Positions 5,133-8,928 of a DNA stretch of 8,928 bases are shown here, one piece after another. Position 1 is the first letter of the stretch, and each line of letters begins with the position of its first letter. Below the pieces are notes generated by a model. That model had not been told where the DNA came from and ran no database searches. It saw nothing but the letters and a program-made list of their open reading frames with translations. Source of the stretch: an uncultured Peptococcaceae bacterium (GTDB taxonomy: Bacteria; Bacillota; Dehalobacteriia; UBA4068; JAAVYR01). Location of the stretch: assembly GCA_949739465.1 (NCBI GenBank), contig CATIYQ010000068.1, positions 1 to 8,928 of the forward strand, given 5' to 3'. A program made the translations under genes and the position numbers.

Positions 5133-6023
5133 ATGCTGAAGGTGGGACTGGTAAAACAAAGACAGTTGTTCGACAGCCAAGGCAGTATTGGAAGGCTTTG
5201 GCGACGCTGTCTGCCAGCGGAGACGATTCCCCTGTCCGGGGTTCTTCCCGGGCAGGGGAATCTTGAGTTTTGGCAGGTGGAGCAAAGACCTTTTGAAACC
5301 AAACAGGCGCGGAAATTTGCCCGAAAAATCCAAAAGCAGCAGATGGCTGTCTGTGGTGGGGATGGTTGGAATTATCAGTGGGAGCGGTTCATGCAGGGCT
5401 ATAATCCTCAGACTGTTTTTACCGGGGGATTTAGTTTATCCCTTTTTGTAGCCTTTGACTTTCTATTAAAAAAAGCAGATTGCTGGCGAAAAAAAGATAT
5501 TGCCATTCTGGACGCTGACAATGAACTGGGACGTTTTGCTGCCCTTGCGCTGGGAACAGAGGCGCGGCTATTGCTCCTGACTGGCAGGAATATACAGGCG
5601 TTAGAGCTGCTCAGTGATGAGGTTTTAGCCAAAACGGGTCTTGCTGCTCGCATTGTCTCTGAAGAAAAGGCGCTCTCCTGGGCGGAATTGGTATTCTTTA
5701 CGGGGGAGAAAAAACAGCTTCGCATCGGTGGTGTGCAATGGGACTTAGCGGCTATGGCAGGAATACGGGAATATTCACCGGGGGCAAAAATCACCAGCCG
5801 GTTTGCTTATCCTGCCTATGGCAAGGCGGAATCCTTGTCCGCCGGGTGGCTATCCGCCATGCTTCTGGCTCAATGTGAGGTCTGTGGAAAAACGGATTGG
5901 CAGAAAAAAACGCCCAGTGAAAAAATACGTTTCTGGGGAGAAGGCTGGCAATATTTTGGCGCGTCATCTTTTTTTCTCCTGGAAAAAGAAAACGGTAAAC
6001 AATTTTACAGGATTTTTGGCTAG
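5133..6023 (+). CDS. Unrecognised protein with a degenerate Rossmann-like (nucleotide-binding-type) core
   Basis: A 296-residue, probably cytoplasmic protein whose family I do not recognise. The centre (about 121-190) looks like a Rossmann-type beta-alpha-beta unit: KDIAILDADNELGRFAALAL, then ARLLLLTGRN, an alternation seen in shikimate-dehydrogenase or short-chain-dehydrogenase-like proteins. The expected first glycine of the GxxxxxG loop is aspartate (D127), so cofactor binding may be altered or lost. The N-terminal about 95 residues precede this core; the C-terminal part is rich in W, F and Y and has two cysteines (C248, C251). No signal peptide or membrane helix is obvious. The ATG at 5133 has AAGGA (5120-5124) 8 nt upstream. 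A very strong hairpin lies within codons 31-44. The gene sits before greA-lysS, but that pair has its own promoter, so a functional link is not shown. Confidence 0.7.
   Translation: MLKVGLVKQRQLFDSQGSIGRLWRRCLPAETIPLSGVLPGQGNLEFWQVEQRPFETKQARKFARKIQKQQMAVCGGDGWNYQWERFMQGYNPQTVFTGGFSLSLFVAFDFLLKKADCWRKKDIAILDADNELGRFAALALGTEARLLLLTGRNIQALELLSDEVLAKTGLAARIVSEEKALSWAELVFFTGEKKQLRIGGVQWDLAAMAGIREYSPGAKITSRFAYPAYGKAESLSAGWLSAMLLAQCEVCGKTDWQKKTPSEKIRFWGEGWQYFGASSFFLLEKENGKQFYRIFG
5225..5262 (+). repeat. Strong 16-bp stem hairpin inside the coding sequence
   Basis: The arm 5225-5240 (starting GATTCCCCTG, ending CCGGG) pairs with 5247-5262 (CCCGGGCAGGGGAATC) across a 6-nt loop, GTTCTT. Fifteen of 16 pairs are Watson-Crick and the other is U-G in RNA. 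The stem is much more GC-rich than its surroundings and lies about 90 nt after the start codon. It is followed by TTGAGTTTT, which is only mildly T-rich. Confidence 0.85.
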
Positions 6024-6036
6024 GGGGAATCCCTTA

Positions 6037-6066
6037 TTGACAAATCATAGGCAGTGCGGGTATAAT
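6037..6066 (+). promoter_or_regulatory. Consensus sigma-A promoter for greA-lysS
   Basis: TTGACA (6037-6042) and TATAAT (6061-6066) are both perfect hexamers, separated by 18 bp. Transcription should start near 6073, well upstream of greA at 6239, leaving an untranslated leader of about 165 nt. The promoter begins 13 nt after the stop of the preceding gene. Confidence 0.85.
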
Positions 6067-6110
6067 ACTAGCTAATGGTTTGATGTAAAAGAAATATAAA
6101 ACCAAATTTA

Positions 6111-6199
6111 ACCGTGACGGTAAAAGATACTTCTCTTTTGCTGCCATGGTTTTCATGGTTTTTGCCATATGCCGTCTTGCAAAGAGAAGTAGGGACGGG
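6111..6199 (+). ncRNA. Structured greA leader region (possible cis-regulatory RNA)
   Basis: TACTTCTCTTTTGC (6128-6141) pairs with GCAAAGAGAAGTA (6179-6191), 13 bp with one bulged U, closing a branched loop. Inside it, CCATG (6144-6148) can pair with CATGG (6154-6158), or ATGG (6155-6158) with CCAT (6165-6168). CCGTC (6172-6176) can pair either with GACGG upstream (6116-6120) or with GACGG downstream (6194-6198), so alternative folds are possible. No U-tract follows the hairpin, so it is not a plain terminator. It does not match a T-box or another leader I know. Function is unknown. Confidence 0.4.
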
Positions 6200-6238
6200 A
6201 GAAAACAAGGAAAATCCAAACAGTAAGGGGAGAATCTC

Positions 6239-6718
6239 ATGACAGAAGACAAAGAATTGATTTTAAGCCGCGAAGGCTTAAAGAAAATGGAAGAAGAATT
6301 GGAAATGCTGAAAACCGTGAAAAGACGGGAAGTAGCAGACCGCATTAAAACGGCAAGAGAATTTGGCGATATCAGCGAAAACTCCGAATATGAAGACGCG
6401 AAAAACGAACAAGCCATGATTGAAGGTACGATTATGGCCATGGAGAAAAAGCTGCGCAATGTGAAAATCTTGGAAGAGGAAACAGGTAACAACGACATTG
6501 TGGGGGTAGGGTCTACGGTAACCATCCTAAATACTGCTACCAAAGACCAATCTGTTTATACCATTGTAGGTTCGGTAGAGGCCGACCCTTTCAAAAATAA
6601 AATCTCCAATGAAAGTCCGGTAGGACAAGGGCTTTTGGGGCATGCCAAAGGTGACAAAGTGGAAGTGGCGATTCCTGCCGGGACTGTCGTATTTGAAATC
6701 CTGGATATTGCCAGATAG
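6239..6718 (+). CDS. greA: Transcript cleavage/elongation factor GreA
   Basis: A 159-residue protein, the usual GreA length. The N-terminal coiled coil (about 10-75) enters the RNA polymerase secondary channel. Its tip has the conserved FGDISENSEYEDAKNEQ (42-58), with D44 and E47 as the acidic residues that coordinate the catalytic magnesium and stimulate cleavage of backtracked RNA. The C-terminal FKBP-like domain (about 85-159) carries the typical SPVGQGLLGHAKGD and ends in a short hydrophobic strand. The ATG at 6239 has AAGGGGAG (6225-6232) 6 nt upstream. It is co-transcribed with lysS, a gene order common in clostridia and relatives. A consensus promoter and a leader of about 165 nt lie upstream. 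Confidence 0.97.
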   Translation: MTEDKELILSREGLKKMEEELEMLKTVKRREVADRIKTAREFGDISENSEYEDAKNEQAMIEGTIMAMEKKLRNVKILEEETGNNDIVGVGSTVTILNTATKDQSVYTIVGSVEADPFKNKISNESPVGQGLLGHAKGDKVEVAIPAGTVVFEILDIAR

Positions 6719-6728
6719 GGGAAAACTG

Positions 6729-6743
6729 CCTGCTGCAAGCAGG
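6729..6743 (+). repeat. Intercistronic hairpin between greA and lysS
   Basis: CCTGCT (6729-6734) pairs perfectly with AGCAGG (6738-6743) across a 3-nt loop. It is followed by AAAGATAGG rather than a T-tract, so it is not a full terminator. It could stabilise or process the message, or partly attenuate lysS. It lies 20 nt before the lysS start codon, close to the ribosome site. Confidence 0.5.
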
Positions 6744-6762
6744 AAAGATAGGAGAGGTTATC

Positions 6763-8667
6763 GTGGCTGAAGTTGAAGTAACGGAACAATTTTTGGTGCG
6801 GAAAAAGAAAATGGAAGAGTTGCGGGAAATGGGGGTAGAACCTTTTGGCGCTGCCTTTGACAGAACCCACACCTCTAAAGAAATCTTAGATGATTTTGAA
6901 AGTTTAGACGGCAAAACCGTCACCATTGCCGGACGAATCATGGCTATTCGCGGTCATGGCAAGGCTGCTTTTTTACCAATCCAAGATAAAGACGGGCAAA
7001 TTCAGGTTTATCTGAAACTAGACGTGGTTGGTGAAGAACAATTTGCTGTCTTCTCCAAGCTGGATATCGGGGATATTTTAGGCGTAAGCGGCACGGTATT
7101 TCGCACCGACAGAGGGCAAATCTCCGTGCGGGCGGAACAAATCACCGTACTCAGCAAAAGCCTGCGTCCTTTACCGGAAAAATGGCACGGCTTAAAAGAC
7201 GTGGAAATGCGTTATCGCCAGCGGTATGTAGACTTAATCGTCAATCCTGAGGTGAAAGATACTTTTGTAAAACGGAGCAAAATCATCAGCGCGGTACGCC
7301 GCTATTTAGATGGACAAGGTTTCCTGGAAGTAGAAACGCCAACGATGCACACCATTCCCGGCGGGGCGGCGGCACGTCCCTTCATCACGCACCACAACAC
7401 CTTAGATATGGACCTCTATATGCGGATTGCCTTGGAGCTCCCCTTAAAACGGCTTATTGTAGGTGGTATGGAACGGGTTTATGAATTGGGCAGAGCCTAT
7501 CGCAATGAAGGTATCTCTGTGCGGCACAATCCTGAATTCACCATGATGGAAGTATACCAAGCTTATGGTGATTATCAATCTATGATGAGCCTCATGGAAA
7601 ACATGATTGCTTATGTGGCCCAGGAAGTATTAGGGACGACCCAAATCACTTATCAGGGGATGGATATCGACCTGACGCCGCCATGGCGTCGTATGACCAT
7701 GATTGATGCGGTGAAAGAATACAGTGGGGTGGACTTTAACCAAATCCAAACTGATGATGAAGCCATAAAAGTTGCCAAAGAGCACAACATCCCGCTGGAA
7801 AATGCCACGACTAGAGGGCAAATTATTAACTGTTTCTTTGAAGAAACGGTAGAGGAAAACCTCATTCAGCCTACCTTTATTACTGATTACCCTGTGGAAA
7901 TCTCACCTCTTGCTAAACGGGAAACGGAAGACGACCGTTTGACTTACCGGTTTGAAGCATTTGTTTATGGCAGAGAGCTGGGCAACGCTTTCTCCGAATT
8001 AAACGATCCCATTGACCAACGGGGTCGATTTGAGGCGCAAATGAAGGAACGGGAAAAAGGTGATGACGAGGCCCATCTCATGGATGAAGATTTTGTCCGC
8101 GCTTTGGAATATGGTATGGCGCCAACTGGGGGCTTAGGTATTGGCATGGATAGACTGGTGATGCTCCTGACTGACGCGCCGTCTATCCGCGACGTGATTC
8201 TTTTCCCTACATTAAGACATGCCGGCGGAAATGGACCTAAGAAGGCAGTGGCAGCCGGGCAGCCGGGAGAGGAAAGCAAACCGGAAATCATAGATTTTTC
8301 CAAGGTGCAAATTGAGCCTTTATTTGAAGACCAGGTTGATTTTGAAACATTCAGCAAATCAGACTTCCGGGCGGTAAAGGTGAAAGAATGTGTGGCAGTG
8401 CCCAAAAGTAAAAAACTGCTGCAATTTACCTTAGATGATGGGACTGGTACGGACCGCACCATTTTAAGCGGCATTCACGCTCACTATGAACCGGAAGAAT
8501 TGATTGGTAAGACGCTGATTGCCATTACCAACTTGCCTCCAAGAGCCATGATGGGTATCGACTCCTGCGGTATGCTCTTATCTGCAATCCATGAAGAGGA
8601 AGGAGAAGAAAAGCTCCATCTTTTAATGGTAGATAATCACATCCCGGCGGGGGCGAAATTATATTAG
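6763..8667 (+). CDS. lysS: Class II lysyl-tRNA synthetase fused to a C-terminal Trbp111/MetRS-type tRNA-binding domain
   Basis: A 634-residue cytoplasmic enzyme that charges tRNA-Lys with lysine using ATP. The N-terminal OB-fold anticodon-binding domain (about 50-140) precedes the class II catalytic core. Motif 2 is RVYELGRAYRNEG (238-250) followed by RHNPEFTMME (254-263); motif 3 is GLGIGMDRL (about 457-465), and the core closes with VILFPTLR (478-485). Ordinary bacterial LysRS (about 490-510 residues) stops near here. This one continues through a linker (about 486-520) into a domain of about 110 residues (FETFSKSDFRAVKVKE ... LSGIHAHYEPEELIGK ... NLPPRAMMGIDSCGML), which matches the tRNA-binding domain usually found at the C-terminus of MetRS or as free Trbp111. 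The start is GTG, with AGGAGAGG (6750-6757) 5 nt upstream. No frame break or stop separates the two parts, so the fusion is genuine. Confidence 0.96.
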   Translation: MAEVEVTEQFLVRKKKMEELREMGVEPFGAAFDRTHTSKEILDDFESLDGKTVTIAGRIMAIRGHGKAAFLPIQDKDGQIQVYLKLDVVGEEQFAVFSKLDIGDILGVSGTVFRTDRGQISVRAEQITVLSKSLRPLPEKWHGLKDVEMRYRQRYVDLIVNPEVKDTFVKRSKIISAVRRYLDGQGFLEVETPTMHTIPGGAAARPFITHHNTLDMDLYMRIALELPLKRLIVGGMERVYELGRAYRNEGISVRHNPEFTMMEVYQAYGDYQSMMSLMENMIAYVAQEVLGTTQITYQGMDIDLTPPWRRMTMIDAVKEYSGVDFNQIQTDDEAIKVAKEHNIPLENATTRGQIINCFFEETVEENLIQPTFITDYPVEISPLAKRETEDDRLTYRFEAFVYGRELGNAFSELNDPIDQRGRFEAQMKEREKGDDEAHLMDEDFVRALEYGMAPTGGLGIGMDRLVMLLTDAPSIRDVILFPTLRHAGGNGPKKAVAAGQPGEESKPEIIDFSKVQIEPLFEDQVDFETFSKSDFRAVKVKECVAVPKSKKLLQFTLDDGTGTDRTILSGIHAHYEPEELIGKTLIAITNLPPRAMMGIDSCGMLLSAIHEEEGEEKLHLLMVDNHIPAGAKLY

Positions 8668-8696
8668 AAATCATATAAAATGAAATGATGAGTTAG

Positions 8697-8726
8697 AGAG
8701 AGATGATTTTCAGTCGTCTCTCTTTT
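8697..8726 (+). terminator. Rho-independent terminator of greA-lysS
   Basis: AGAGAGATGA (8697-8706) pairs with TCGTCTCTCT (8714-8723) over a 7-nt loop, TTTTCAG. Nine pairs are Watson-Crick and one is U-G. A short T run (8723-8726, then CTGT) follows directly. It lies 30 nt after the lysS stop. Confidence 0.8.
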
Positions 8727-8774
8727 CTGTATTTATATAGAAGAAACCCAATCTGTAGGCGTCTGGTCTTTTAC

Positions 8775-8780
8775 TTGACA
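8775..8780 (+). promoter_or_regulatory. Isolated consensus -35 hexamer, possible upstream tandem promoter
   Basis: TTGACA is perfect, but the best -10 at 17-18 bp is only AATTTT (8798-8803), preceded by TGG. It lies 64 bp upstream of the strong promoter at 8839. It may be a weak first promoter in a tandem set, or chance. Confidence 0.25.
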
Positions 8781-8801
8781 CATTATGTAGTAGCTGGAAT
8801 T

Positions 8802-8835
8802 TTGTTTAAAATTTTTTCAAATTTTTCGTAAAATA
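8802..8835 (+). promoter_or_regulatory. A/T-tract upstream (UP-like) element
   Basis: The stretch just upstream of the -35 at 8839 is almost purely A and T in phased tracts (TTTAAAATTTTTTC, AAATTTTTCG, TAAAA). This fits RNA polymerase alpha-subunit contacts, as at rRNA promoters. It is inferred from composition and position only. Confidence 0.5.
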
Positions 8836-8838
8836 GTG

Positions 8839-8868
8839 TTGACAACGTCTAATAAGCTATGGTATAGT
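8839..8868 (+). promoter_or_regulatory. Very strong extended -10 promoter, likely for a stable-RNA operon
   Basis: A perfect TTGACA (8839-8844) is followed after 18 bp by TATAGT (8863-8868), with an extended -10 TGG immediately before it. The region 8802-8835 upstream is a run of alternating A and T tracts, like an UP element. Transcription should start near 8875. The following 50 bases hold no ATG with a ribosome site, fitting an untranslated leader. What it drives lies beyond the window. Confidence 0.75.
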
Positions 8869-8928
8869 AATAAAGCTTTCTGCGAAGGGAGCAAATAGCT
8901 GAAAAAAGTTACGAAGTTGGCGAAAAAA

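Noticed and set aside
5225..5275. The intragenic hairpin as a true rho-independent terminator.
   Set aside because: The following bases (TTGAGTTTTGG) are not a proper T-tract, and an uninterrupted reading frame runs through it.
5408..5794. A 128-codon minus-strand frame inside the gene at 5133.
   Set aside because: Serine/alanine-rich shadow frame with no ribosome site or recognisable domain; the plus-strand frame is longer and has a ribosome site.
6073..6238. T-box riboswitch controlling greA-lysS.
   Set aside because: The conserved T-box core (AGGGTGGNACCGCG-like) is absent, and no terminator with a U-tract follows the hairpin.
6034..6543. A 169-codon minus-strand frame antisense to greA and its leader.
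   Set aside because: Composition is serine/phenylalanine-rich, as expected for the reverse strand of a real gene; it has no recognisable motif and overlaps the highly conserved greA.
7965..8474. A 169-codon minus-strand frame inside lysS.
   Set aside because: It is a shadow of the lysS reading frame, has no motif or promoter, and spans the conserved motif 3 region.

Overview
The window looks like a chromosomal piece of a low-to-moderate GC Gram-positive-type Firmicute (Bacillota), most likely a clostridial relative. This rests on strong AAGGAGG-type ribosome sites, sigma-A promoters close to TTGACA/TATAAT, an S-layer-homology (SLH) protein, an ECF sigma/anti-sigma operon with LiaF-like membrane proteins, and a greA-lysS pair whose LysRS carries a C-terminal tRNA-binding domain. 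I cannot assign a family or genus. There is no sign of a mobile element, phage, CRISPR array or tRNA gene.

Left part (1-2484). A leftward gene starts at base 19 and leaves the window after six codons. It is divergent from an SLH surface protein (258-1742); each has its own promoter in the intergenic region. The SLH gene converges on a leftward CPBP-family membrane protease gene (1798-2484), and both end at one bidirectional terminator hairpin (1745-1789).

Middle part (2485-5029). A tight four-gene operon reads rightward: ECF sigma factor (2642), single-pass anti-sigma factor with an HxxxCxxC zinc motif (3177), a multi-pass protein with a TM2-like PGAGQMY motif and a LiaI/LiaF-like C-terminal half (3673), and a three-helix protein with a LiaF-like membrane region and an outside domain (4214). 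The genes are 1 nt apart or overlap by 8-14 nt. The simplest reading is a cell-envelope stress-sensing unit: the anti-sigma factor holds the sigma factor at the membrane, and the two membrane proteins are either sensors/regulators or targets.

Right part (5030-8928). An unrecognised protein with a degenerate Rossmann-like core (5133-6023) has a very stable hairpin inside its coding sequence. Next come greA and lysS, driven by a consensus promoter at 6037-6066 with a structured untranslated leader of about 165 nt. lysS ends at a strong terminator (8697-8726). The last 200 bases carry no gene but hold a very strong promoter with an A/T-rich upstream element, which looks like the start of a stable-RNA (possibly rRNA) operon lying beyond the right edge.

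No clearly new enzymatic system is visible. The best leads are the ECF/LiaF-like operon, the greA leader, the intragenic hairpin and the LysRS fusion.
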